Positions 54,130-62,483 of a stretch of DNA of 64,000 nucleotides are shown piece after piece. The DNA lies in the NCBI RefSeq assembly GCF_002117445.1, contig NZ_CP019937.1, positions 559,501 through 623,500 of the forward strand, written 5' to 3'. Under the pieces are notes generated by a model that saw only the letters and a list, made by a program, of their open reading frames with translations, was not told the origin of the DNA and ran no database searches. Source of the stretch: Ketogulonicigenium robustum (GTDB lineage Bacteria > Pseudomonadota > Alphaproteobacteria > Rhodobacterales > Rhodobacteraceae). Position numbers and translations under genes: made by a program. Every line of letters starts with the position of its first letter. Positions within the stretch are counted from its first letter, which is position 1.

Positions 54130-55323
54130 ATGTCTGGAAACAACGGGGGCCCCTGGGGCGGCGGCGGAAATCGTGGCAAGGGGGATGACGACAACCGTCC
54201 TGCGGGGAATAAACCCCCGCAGCGACCTACGAACGAGGGCGGGTCTGTTCCCGAACTTGACGCGCTGATGAACAAAGGCCGCGAGCAGCTGCGCGTTCTG
54301 ATGGGCGGCAACGGCGGCGGGCAGGGCGGCGGCAACGGCCGTGCGCAGATGCCGCGCCAGCCTATTAACAAAGGCATCATCGGTGTGGGTGTCGTGGCAC
54401 TACTGGGCCTGTGGGCCTTTGCCTCGTTCTACACCGTGCGGCCCGAAGAACAGTCGGTCGAACTGTTCCTCGGCAAGTATAGCTCGATCGGCGAGCCGGG
54501 CCTGAACTTCGCGCCGTGGCCGTTCGTGACGCATACGGTGGTCAACACCACATCCGAACGGACCGAAGTTGTCGGGGCGTCGATCTCGAACGCCGCATCG
54601 TCGGGCGCGGGGCTGATGCTGACGACCGATGCGAACATCGTCGATATCGGCTTTCAGGTTGTCTGGAACATCAACGACCCGGCAATGCTGCTGTTCAACA
54701 TCGCCGACCCGCAGCTGACCGTGAACGCTGTCGCCGAATCCGTCATGCGCGAGATTATCGCCGCATCGCCGTTGGCGCCGATCTTGAACCGCGATCGCGG
54801 CCTGATCGCCGACACCGCGCGCGAGCGGATTCAGGAAATCCTGAATGAATACAACAGCGGTATCAACATCATCCGCGTCAACTTGGAACGCGCCGACCCG
54901 CCGACCGAGGTGATCGACAGTTTCCGCGAAGTGCAAGCCGCCGAACAGGAACGCGACCGTCTGGAACGCGAGGCCGACGCATATTCGAACCGCGTCATGG
55001 CCGCATCGCGTGGTCAAGCCGCGCAGATTTTGGAAGGCGCCGAAGCCTATCGCGCCCAGACCGTCAACGAAGCCGTGGGTCAAGCCTCGCGCTTCAGCGC
55101 GGTTCGCACCGAATACGAACTGGCCCCCGATGTCACGCGCCAGCGGATCTACATCGAGACGATCGAGAACGTTCTGGGTGCGACGGGTGCGACCGTCCTC
55201 GACCCGTCGCTGACGGGCGCGCAGGGGGGCAGCGGTGTCGTGCCGATTTTGCCGCTGAACGATTTGGCCAATACGAACACTGTTGCTGGCGCCGTGGCCG
55301 GCACCGCGACGCAGGGGAACTAA
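54130..55323 (+). CDS. hflK: FtsH modulator HflK
   Basis: 397 residues. With HflC it forms the SPFH cage around the FtsH membrane protease. The N-terminal ~80 residues are Gly/Asn/Arg-rich (NNGGPWGGGGNRGKGDDD), followed by a membrane helix at about 80-102 and the SPFH domain (YTVRPEEQSVELFLGKY and ERTEVVG onward), then a coiled coil with DRLEREADAYSNRVMAASRGQA. ATG 54130 precedes MSGNNGGPWG. hflC follows after 3 bp. Confidence 0.95.
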   Translation: MSGNNGGPWGGGGNRGKGDDDNRPAGNKPPQRPTNEGGSVPELDALMNKGREQLRVLMGGNGGGQGGGNGRAQMPRQPINKGIIGVGVVALLGLWAFASFYTVRPEEQSVELFLGKYSSIGEPGLNFAPWPFVTHTVVNTTSERTEVVGASISNAASSGAGLMLTTDANIVDIGFQVVWNINDPAMLLFNIADPQLTVNAVAESVMREIIAASPLAPILNRDRGLIADTARERIQEILNEYNSGINIIRVNLERADPPTEVIDSFREVQAAEQERDRLEREADAYSNRVMAASRGQAAQILEGAEAYRAQTVNEAVGQASRFSAVRTEYELAPDVTRQRIYIETIENVLGATGATVLDPSLTGAQGGSGVVPILPLNDLANTNTVAGAVAGTATQGN

Positions 55324-55326
55324 AAC

Positions 55327-56217
55327 ATGAAAAGTTCAACCGGAATTGGCCTGCTGATCGGTGTGGCCGTCGTCGCGTTTTTGGGCACATCGTCGGTCTA
55401 TGTCGTGGACGAACGCGAAAAGGCATTGGTGCTGCAGTTCGGCCAGATCAAGCAAGTCCGCGAGGAGCCGGGCATCGGCTTCAAGATCCCGTTCATTCAG
55501 GACGTGGTGAAATACGACGACCGCATCTTGTCGCTGGATACTGATGCGATCGAAGTGACCCCCTCGGATGACCGCCGCTTGGTCGTCGATGCTTTCGCAC
55601 GCTACCGCATTGTCGATGTCGTCCGCTTCCGTCAGGCCGTCGGCACAGGCGGTCTGCGTGTCGCCGAGGATCGCTTGCAATCGATCCTGAATGCGCAGAT
55701 CCGCGAAGTGCTGGGTGCGAACCAAGTGACGTCGGATACGATCCTTTCGTCGGATCGCGGTAGCCTGATGAACCGCATTCGCGACCGCGCCCGTAGTGCC
55801 GCCGCCAGCCTGGGGCTGGATGTGGTTGACGTGCGCCTGAAGCAGACGAACCTGCCCAGCCAAAACCTGGACGCGACCTTTGCCCGTATGCGCGCCGAAC
55901 GCCAGCGCGAGGCCGCCGACGAGATCGCCCGTGGTAACGAGGCCGCGCAGCGCGTGCGCGCACTGGCCGACCGGACTGTGACCGAGACGATCTCGGAAGC
56001 TGACCGTGATGCGAACGTGGCCCGAGGCGAGGCGGATGCCGAAGCGGCCCGCATTTTCGCCGAGGCTTACGGCCAAGATCCTGCGTTCTTCGCCTTCTAT
56101 CGGTCGATGCAAGCCTATGGCACGGCACTGACCAAGGGGAATACCCGCATGGTGCTGACGCCCGACAACGCGTTCTTCGACTATCTCTATTCGGCAGATG
56201 GTCCTGAAAACGAATAA
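55327..56217 (+). CDS. hflC: FtsH modulator HflC
   Basis: 296 residues. Partner of HflK. An N-terminal membrane anchor (about 5-24) leads into an SPFH domain with VYVVDEREKALVLQFGQI and PGIGFKIPFIQDVV, a coiled coil ERQREAADEIARGNEAAQRV, and the C-terminal AEAYGQDPAFFAFYRSMQAY, which is characteristic of HflC. A terminator follows the stop, before degP. Confidence 0.95.
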   Translation: MKSSTGIGLLIGVAVVAFLGTSSVYVVDEREKALVLQFGQIKQVREEPGIGFKIPFIQDVVKYDDRILSLDTDAIEVTPSDDRRLVVDAFARYRIVDVVRFRQAVGTGGLRVAEDRLQSILNAQIREVLGANQVTSDTILSSDRGSLMNRIRDRARSAAASLGLDVVDVRLKQTNLPSQNLDATFARMRAERQREAADEIARGNEAAQRVRALADRTVTETISEADRDANVARGEADAEAARIFAEAYGQDPAFFAFYRSMQAYGTALTKGNTRMVLTPDNAFFDYLYSADGPENE

Positions 56218-56227
56218 GAAAACAGCC

Positions 56228-56257
56228 AAGGCGGCCGATCATCCGGCCGCCTTTTCC
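56228..56257 (+). terminator. Terminator after hflC
   Basis: A 10-bp perfect stem (56228-56237 with 56244-56253) with a 6-nt loop, followed by TTTTCC. Confidence 0.9.
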
Positions 56258-56389
56258 ATTGAAATAATCCTCACATCCCTTTGACGCACGCCGAGTTGTC
56301 CCCCCACGCCATTGCAAGACACGGCCGCCCGCATAAATATCCAACGCGGGCGACGGTTCTATCGCCCTGCTTAATCTGAGGAGACTGTC

Positions 56390-57901
56390 GTGACACAGAA
56401 GTCTGATGTAGGCGTTCTGTCGCTTGTCCGGCCCCGCAAGCTTGTGGCTGCCCTGATGCTGGGCAGTGCCATTGCCATTGCGGTCATGCCGCAGGTCCTG
56501 CCCGCACAAGAGGTCGTGACGCCCGTTCAAGCCTTGACGCCTGAACAATCGCCCATCCAAATGCGGCCGATGTCGTTTGCTGATCTGGCCGAACAGGTCA
56601 GCCCTGCCGTGGTGAATATTACGACCAGCATGTTGGTTGCATCGCCCAGCAACAACCCCGCCGAAGGCACCCCGTTCGAGGATTTTTTCCGTCAGTTCGG
56701 GCCGCGCCAAGGCCAAGAGGCCCCTACCCAACGTGCCAACGCGCTGGGGTCGGGTTTTGTCATTTCGGCTGATGGCTATATCGTGACGAACAATCACGTG
56801 ATTGCCGACGCCGATCAAATCCAAATCGAATTTTTCTCGGGCGACAGCCTGCCGGCGACGGTCGTCGGCACCGACCCCAATACCGATATCGCGCTTCTGA
56901 AAGTGGACGCCACCGATTTGCCCTATGTGGAATTCGGTGATTCCAACGGCGATGGCTCGCGCGTGGGGGATTGGGTCATGGCGATGGGGAACCCGCTGGG
57001 TCAGGGGTTCTCGGTCTCGGCCGGTATTATCTCGGCGCGTAACCGCGAATTGTCGGGGACGTATGACGACTACATCCAGACCGACGCTGCGATCAACCGG
57101 GGCAACTCGGGTGGGCCGCTGTTCAACATGGAAGGTCAGGTTATCGGCGTGAACACCGCGATTTTGTCGCCAAATGGCGGTAGCATCGGCATTGGCTTTG
57201 CGATGTCGTCGTCGGTGGTTAAAGGCGTAACCGACCAGCTGCGCGAATTCGGCGAGACGCGCCGCGGCTGGCTGGGCGCGCGCGTCCAGGCTGTCACGCA
57301 AGAGATGGTCGGCGCAATGCCGGGGCTGGATAAAGCCGCCGGTGCGCTGATTTCCGATGTGCCCGAGGGGCCTGCCCGTGACGCCGGCCTGAAAGCCGGT
57401 GACGTCGTGCTGACCTTCGATGGTAAAGACGTGACGGATTCGCGCGGCTTTGTGCAGATGATTGGTGCCGCCGGTGCGGGCCAGAACGTCACCTTGGGCG
57501 TGCTGCGCGATGGCGAGGTCTTCGACCTGCCGATCACACTGGGCCGCCGCGAGGAAGCTGAAGGGCAGGTCGCCGCTGGCGCCAACCAAACCGCGCCTTC
57601 GTCTGCCCACTACGAAGGCCTTGGCCTGAAATTGCAGGAAGTGACGCCAAGCCTGGCCGAGCGTTTCAACCTGCAGGCCGAATCCGGACTTGTCATCACT
57701 GAAGTCGACCCTGAAAGCGAGGCCGCTGCACGCGGTTTGGCTGCTGGCGATGTGATCACCGATGTGTCGAACACGCCGGTGAAAACCTCGGACGATGTCG
57801 AGCAGATCGTTAAGGCGGCGCGTGATGCTGGCCGCACTTCGGTCATGTTGTTGGTGCGTCGCGGCGGAGATCCGCGCTTCGTTGCCCTGCCGATCGACTA
57901 A
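56390..57901 (+). CDS. degP: Do-family periplasmic serine protease DegP
   Basis: 503 residues. Periplasmic protease and chaperone. A signal-type N-terminus is followed by the trypsin-like domain, with His136 in TNNHVI, Asp166 in DPNTDIALLK and Ser240 in NRGNSGGPLF, then two PDZ domains (GWLGARVQAVT onward and LKLQEVTPSLAERFN onward). The start is GTG at 56390 after AGGAG. It is a single gene, with a 172-bp upstream gap and its own terminator. Its position after hflKC groups two membrane-protein quality-control systems. Confidence 0.95.
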   Translation: MTQKSDVGVLSLVRPRKLVAALMLGSAIAIAVMPQVLPAQEVVTPVQALTPEQSPIQMRPMSFADLAEQVSPAVVNITTSMLVASPSNNPAEGTPFEDFFRQFGPRQGQEAPTQRANALGSGFVISADGYIVTNNHVIADADQIQIEFFSGDSLPATVVGTDPNTDIALLKVDATDLPYVEFGDSNGDGSRVGDWVMAMGNPLGQGFSVSAGIISARNRELSGTYDDYIQTDAAINRGNSGGPLFNMEGQVIGVNTAILSPNGGSIGIGFAMSSSVVKGVTDQLREFGETRRGWLGARVQAVTQEMVGAMPGLDKAAGALISDVPEGPARDAGLKAGDVVLTFDGKDVTDSRGFVQMIGAAGAGQNVTLGVLRDGEVFDLPITLGRREEAEGQVAAGANQTAPSSAHYEGLGLKLQEVTPSLAERFNLQAESGLVITEVDPESEAAARGLAAGDVITDVSNTPVKTSDDVEQIVKAARDAGRTSVMLLVRRGGDPRFVALPID

Positions 57902-57912
57902 CGAACAGTGCA

Positions 57913-57944
57913 GGGCGCCGGACCACAGGTTTCGGCGCCCTTTT
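57913..57944 (+). terminator. Terminator after degP
   Basis: An 8-bp perfect stem (57913-57920 with 57933-57940), 12-nt loop, followed by TTTTC. Confidence 0.85.
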
Positions 57945-57984
57945 CTTGACTTGCGCACTGGTGCAAGGCAGCTGCAGGCGCTAA

Positions 57985-58353
<369 letters not shown>

Positions 58354-58366
58354 TCGCGGCGGCGCC

Positions 58367-61300
58367 TTAGGCGCCACCGGCAATCTGCAGCGCGTAGGTG
58401 CGACCGCGCTTGACGTAGTTGATGATATTGTCGCCGATGGCTGTCACTTGGCCGCCATCTAGACCGTCGCCGACACGCACAACCTCGACCCGTCCGTTCG
58501 GCATGCGCACCAGTGCGCGACGATCATTTTGGCGGCCCATTACCCCTATCAGATTGATTTCACGCGTATTTATGGCGCGCGCTGTGGTTGCCGCCTGCGC
58601 GACCGACCCCGGAACCGCGCCCGTGGGCGAGGCGGGGATATCGATTTCGTCCGCTTCGGCGGCCTCTTCGCGGGTGGGGGCCGCATTTCCGGTGCGCGCG
58701 GCAGGGCGGGCCGCAGCTGCGGCTTGTTGTTGTGCCACCGGATCGGGCGCGTTCTGCATGATCGAGTTCAAGGCCGCGACGACGTCTCCGCCGACCGCAC
58801 CGGGGGAAGCGGGGGTCGCTTGCGCTTGGGCCTGCGCGGCTGCGGCTTGCGCCTCTTGTGCGGCGGCTGCGGTTGCTGCTGCGGCAGCCGTTGTGATCGC
58901 GGCAGGGCGATCAGGTGGCAGCGGTGTGATAGGCGCGTTCAGTGCAAGCGCAGCCGTCTCCTCGATCTCGGTCGGGCGCGGTGCAGGGCGCGCGATCGCG
59001 GGGCCGGGTTCAACTGCGGCGACGGTATCTTCAGGTCGGGCCGTCTCGGTCAGCGCGACCGTGGCGGTGTCGCTTGTGGTGGCTTCGGGCGTGTCCTGCG
59101 CCTCTTCCTCTGTCGCGTCAGGGGCCGTTTGCTCGACTGGCGCAACTGCCGCCGGCACCAGATCATCGGGGCGAAGCGGGGGGACGGTTGCGGGCAGGCC
59201 AGCGAAGATACGTCGGCCATCGGGCAGGGGCGTGCCTTCGGGGGTGGCAAGGACGAAGCCGCGGGGGTCGCGCGGCAAGCGCGTACCAGCGGCTGGGGGG
59301 GCCGCTTGCGCCTCGGGCGTGTCTTGTAGGGCACCTTCTGCTGTCAGTGGCGGGGGCGCTTGTGGCAACTGCGCTGCCAGCGCGGCCAATTGGGCGTCGG
59401 TCGTCGCATTCCGGCCAGACAGGGCCATCTCCCCCTGACGCGGATCGGCCCCAAGTCGCGCGCTCCGGATCCAGACGCCCGTGGAATCGTGGAACGCCTC
59501 GGCATCAGCCAGCGCGATGGGGCTGCTGGATGCGGGCCCCTCGCCGGTGGAGGGTTGAGGGGCGGCGGTCTGCATCGCTTGGGCGACCGCATTTGCCGCG
59601 CCCTGCGCCGCCGCATCCGGCACGGCCGCAACTTGGGCTTCCGGCGCATCGGGATTGAATAGTGCGCTGATGGTTCGCCCGGCGGGGGTCAACAGCGCCA
59701 CGATCAGCATCACCACCAGCAACACCACGCTGAGGATTACCCACATATACCGGCGAGACAGGACAGGTTTTTTCTGTAGCGGCGGGAAGGGGTTCGCCGA
59801 AGCGGACTTGCCCGTGGGTTGGGTGTCAGCTGGGCGCGCGATGGCCTTGGGCGCCACCAGCACCGCAGGGTCTATTTTGGGTCGCGGGGTGGCCTTTGCC
59901 TGAACTGCGCGCTTTACAGGCGCTGCCACGGCGGGCATGGGCGCTGTCGGCACTGTCACCGTGGGCGCGACTACCGTTGGTTTGTCGATTGTGGGCCGCT
60001 CGATTGCAGGTGTGGCGATTGCGGATGTGGGCGCGGAAGGGATGTCCGGCAGTAAATCAGGCTTTGCAGCCACCGGCAGCACGGCGGCTGCCGCCTTCGG
60101 CGTTTTCTTCTGCACCTGCGGCGCGGCCTGCGACGGCGCCTTCAGACGGTCGCCGAAAAACGCCGTGATGCGGGCGGCTAACTGCGTCGCGTTTTCCAGA
60201 AGCTGCGCCGTGTTGTCTTGCGCAGGTTTCGGGGGCGGGGCGGGTGCTGCGGCGTCGGCATGCGCGCGCGCCTCGGCCCGCAGGCTGCGGGCGGTCAGCG
60301 CGGGCGAGATCAGGTTGGGCACCTTGACCGCAGGGGTGGGGCCAATCACCGGTGGCGCAGCCTCGGTTTCGACTGGCAAGACAACGGCTGGCACTTCGAT
60401 TGGGACTACTTCGCCTTGCGCGACATCCTCGGGGGTCGATGGCGGCACGATGGGGCTGTCGACCTCGACAGTTGGTTCGGGCATGACCACGTCATCTCGC
60501 ACCGCGATGAGCGGCGCGGATGGGCTGTCGGTAGGCGTTTCAATAGCGGCCTCAGCTGCGGGTGCGACGCTGACTGCAATGGCAGGCGCGTCGACTTCCG
60601 TCTTGTCCGCATCTTCGGTGTCGTCGGGCATAAGCACTGGCGGCAGGATCACGTCCGCTACGACGTCCGCTGCGACCACCTGCTCGGCGGGGGCTTCAAC
60701 ATCGGCAAGTGCTTCCTCCGGCTGATCGTCTGGCGCGTCGGTAACCTCGGGGTCAGGGGACGCGGCCTCGCCGCTGTTCTCCCGCGCAGCGTTGGGGGTA
60801 TCAGTTTCATCTATCGCGGCTGCGGCTGTCTCGGCTTCCGTGGCCTCGGGGGTGATAGCTTGAGGCTCGCGCGCTGCCCCCTCAGCTTCGGCTATTGCAA
60901 GCGGTGCGTCGGTTGCGACATCTGCTTTGGCACCTAACGCACTAGTGGCCTCGTGCGCCGCCGTTTCGATGCCATCACCCTGCGGTTCCGGCTGGTCGTC
61001 CTCGGCTTGATCTTCGGCAACTTCCGCCGCGGCGGCGACTATAACCTCGGTCGTGTTCAGCGGCGGGAAATGGGCAGGGGCGGGAAAGGCGGCATCGGCG
61101 CTGCGGCAGGTGTGACCAATGGGGGTGAAGCCGTAATGCGTGGCGAAGCCCTCGGCCTCGGCCAAGGTCTCGGACGCGACAGCGGCGACGTAAATCTTGC
61201 CGTCGGCGTTCGCGATGTCGAAATGCAGGTCGGCTTGCGCATAGGGGGTGGCGGCGGCCAGCTCGGCGCGCGCCGCGTCATCGCCAAGATCGGCGTCGAA

Positions 61301-61558
61301 GGTCATGAACCGTACTTGCGCATTGGGCAGTATGATCCGCACCGGCAAGGCCGACCCCTTGGGCAGGCCCACAGCTTTCGCGCCGCGACCGTGAAGCAGG
61401 GTCAATTCTTGCGCAAGGCTGGGGGAATCCAGCGCCGATGTGCCCAGCGTTTCCCAGCCATCCGCGCCCGAGGCAGGGGGATCCACGGGCCATCCGGACC
61501 TGCGCCGCAGCAGGCGGATACCATCAAAATCTAAAGCAAGCGCAAGTTCCACAGTCAT
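58367..61558 (-). CDS. Large single-pass protein, GspL/PilM-like front and GspC/PilP-like tail
   Basis: 1063 residues; I do not know a named family for the whole. Residues 1-165 are compact and conserved-looking (MTVELALALDFDGIRLLRR, LPVRIILPNAQVRFMTFDAD, AAATPYAQADLHFDI), resembling the cytoplasmic half of GspL/PilM actin-like proteins. Residues ~170-600 are Pro/Ala/Glu/Asp/Val-rich and probably disordered. One membrane helix is at about 605-624 (MWVILSVVLLVVMLIVALL). The outside part has two ordered segments (about 679-736 and 756-800, with RDPRGFVLATPEG) and ends (about 996-1063) in INLIGVMGRQNDRRALVRMP and GDNIINYVKRG, like the HR domain of GspC or PilP. No other pilus or secretion gene is near. 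It converges with the ferredoxin and is divergent from the SIMPL gene. Confidence 0.8.
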   Translation of the reverse strand: MTVELALALDFDGIRLLRRRSGWPVDPPASGADGWETLGTSALDSPSLAQELTLLHGRGAKAVGLPKGSALPVRIILPNAQVRFMTFDADLGDDAARAELAAATPYAQADLHFDIANADGKIYVAAVASETLAEAEGFATHYGFTPIGHTCRSADAAFPAPAHFPPLNTTEVIVAAAAEVAEDQAEDDQPEPQGDGIETAAHEATSALGAKADVATDAPLAIAEAEGAAREPQAITPEATEAETAAAAIDETDTPNAARENSGEAASPDPEVTDAPDDQPEEALADVEAPAEQVVAADVVADVILPPVLMPDDTEDADKTEVDAPAIAVSVAPAAEAAIETPTDSPSAPLIAVRDDVVMPEPTVEVDSPIVPPSTPEDVAQGEVVPIEVPAVVLPVETEAAPPVIGPTPAVKVPNLISPALTARSLRAEARAHADAAAPAPPPKPAQDNTAQLLENATQLAARITAFFGDRLKAPSQAAPQVQKKTPKAAAAVLPVAAKPDLLPDIPSAPTSAIATPAIERPTIDKPTVVAPTVTVPTAPMPAVAAPVKRAVQAKATPRPKIDPAVLVAPKAIARPADTQPTGKSASANPFPPLQKKPVLSRRYMWVILSVVLLVVMLIVALLTPAGRTISALFNPDAPEAQVAAVPDAAAQGAANAVAQAMQTAAPQPSTGEGPASSSPIALADAEAFHDSTGVWIRSARLGADPRQGEMALSGRNATTDAQLAALAAQLPQAPPPLTAEGALQDTPEAQAAPPAAGTRLPRDPRGFVLATPEGTPLPDGRRIFAGLPATVPPLRPDDLVPAAVAPVEQTAPDATEEEAQDTPEATTSDTATVALTETARPEDTVAAVEPGPAIARPAPRPTEIEETAALALNAPITPLPPDRPAAITTAAAAATAAAAQEAQAAAAQAQAQATPASPGAVGGDVVAALNSIMQNAPDPVAQQQAAAAARPAARTGNAAPTREEAAEADEIDIPASPTGAVPGSVAQAATTARAINTREINLIGVMGRQNDRRALVRMPNGRVEVVRVGDGLDGGQVTAIGDNIINYVKRGRTYALQIAGGA

Positions 61559-61746
61559 AATTCAGCCCTATCACGGCGGCCCACATCAGGGAACACTGTC
61601 GGGCCTCGGCCCCAGCACCTATAGCAGAAAATCGCCTGAGCAAGACAGAGTTTTCAATTGCACTGCGCTTTGCGCCCATCCACAGATAAAACATCCGTGC
61701 AGTGCCATACCGGATGCTGCCGCGCCTTACTCGTTACGAGGATAAT

Positions 61747-62442
61747 ATGAAGCATTCCATTACGACGTTGGCCGCCGTCACTGCGGTTGCCCTGATGGCC
61801 GCACCGGCATTTGCGGATGACCGCACCATGACCGTCACGGGCAACGGCACTGTTACCCTATCGCCCGACATGGCCCGCGTCAGCGTTGGCGTCTCGGCCG
61901 ATGCCGATACCGCTGCCGAAGCGATGTCGAGTATGAGCGCCGATCTGGCCGCCGTCATGGCCAAAATCGAGGCCGCCGGTATCGAGGCGCGCGACGTGCA
62001 GACCAGCGCGATCAACCTCAGCCCGCGCTACGATTACCCCGAACAGGGCGGCCCCGTCATGGTCGGCTATAACGCATCGTCCAGCCTGCAACTGCGCGTG
62101 CGTGCGCTGGACACGCTGGGGTCGGTGCTGGATAGTGTGGTCGCCGATGGTGCCAATCAGGTCACCGGCGTTTCGTTCGATGTGCAGGATTCCAGCGCCG
62201 CTGTTGACGAGGCGCGCCGCAATGCCGTTGCCGACGCCGTCGCCCGCGCCACGCTATATGCCGATGCGGCTGGCGTGACCTTGGGCACGCTGCAAACGCT
62301 GAACGAATACGGTAACACCCCGCGCCCCATGCCCATGCCCGAGGCGCGCATGATGGCTATGGCCGCCGATGCGGTCCCCGTCGCGGCGGGCGAGCTGTCG
62401 ATTTCGGTCTCGGTCACCATGGTGTATGAAATCGAGAACTGA
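61747..62442 (+). CDS. SIMPL-domain periplasmic protein (DUF541)
   Basis: 231 residues. A signal peptide (about 1-20, ending APAFADD) precedes a SIMPL domain: MTVTGNGTVTLSPDMARVSVGV, the NLSPRYDY and YNASSSLQLRVRALDTLGSVLD stretches, and DEARRNAVADAVARATLYADAAGV. Family members form periplasmic oligomers linked to oxidative stress (YggE) or kinase signalling; the role here is unknown. ATG 61747 (MKHSITTLAAVTAVALM) fits the signal peptide; a longer in-frame start at 61702 does not. Confidence 0.9.
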   Translation: MKHSITTLAAVTAVALMAAPAFADDRTMTVTGNGTVTLSPDMARVSVGVSADADTAAEAMSSMSADLAAVMAKIEAAGIEARDVQTSAINLSPRYDYPEQGGPVMVGYNASSSLQLRVRALDTLGSVLDSVVADGANQVTGVSFDVQDSSAAVDEARRNAVADAVARATLYADAAGVTLGTLQTLNEYGNTPRPMPMPEARMMAMAADAVPVAAGELSISVSVTMVYEIEN

Positions 62443-62455
62443 TCCCGGTCAGTGC

Positions 62456-62483
62456 GGGTTGTGGATCAGCGGATCCACAACCC
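62456..62483. terminator. Perfect 12-bp hairpin at convergent gene ends
   Basis: GGGTTGTGGATC (62456-62467), AGCG loop, and its exact complement (62472-62483). The last codons and stop (62466-62468) of the opposing gene form part of it. There is no T run on either side, so it is a stable mRNA 3' hairpin or Rho-type end. Confidence 0.55.

Noticed and set aside
55493-57958. 821-codon open frame on minus opposite hflC and degP
   Set aside because: It is the antisense shadow of two certain genes; long antisense frames are expected at this GC content, and its translation has no family-like segments.
59200-61000. Tandem repeat array or CRISPR-like region in the Ala/Pro-rich part of the large protein
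   Set aside because: The DNA is compositionally biased and codes for disordered linkers; there are no regular repeat units or spacers.
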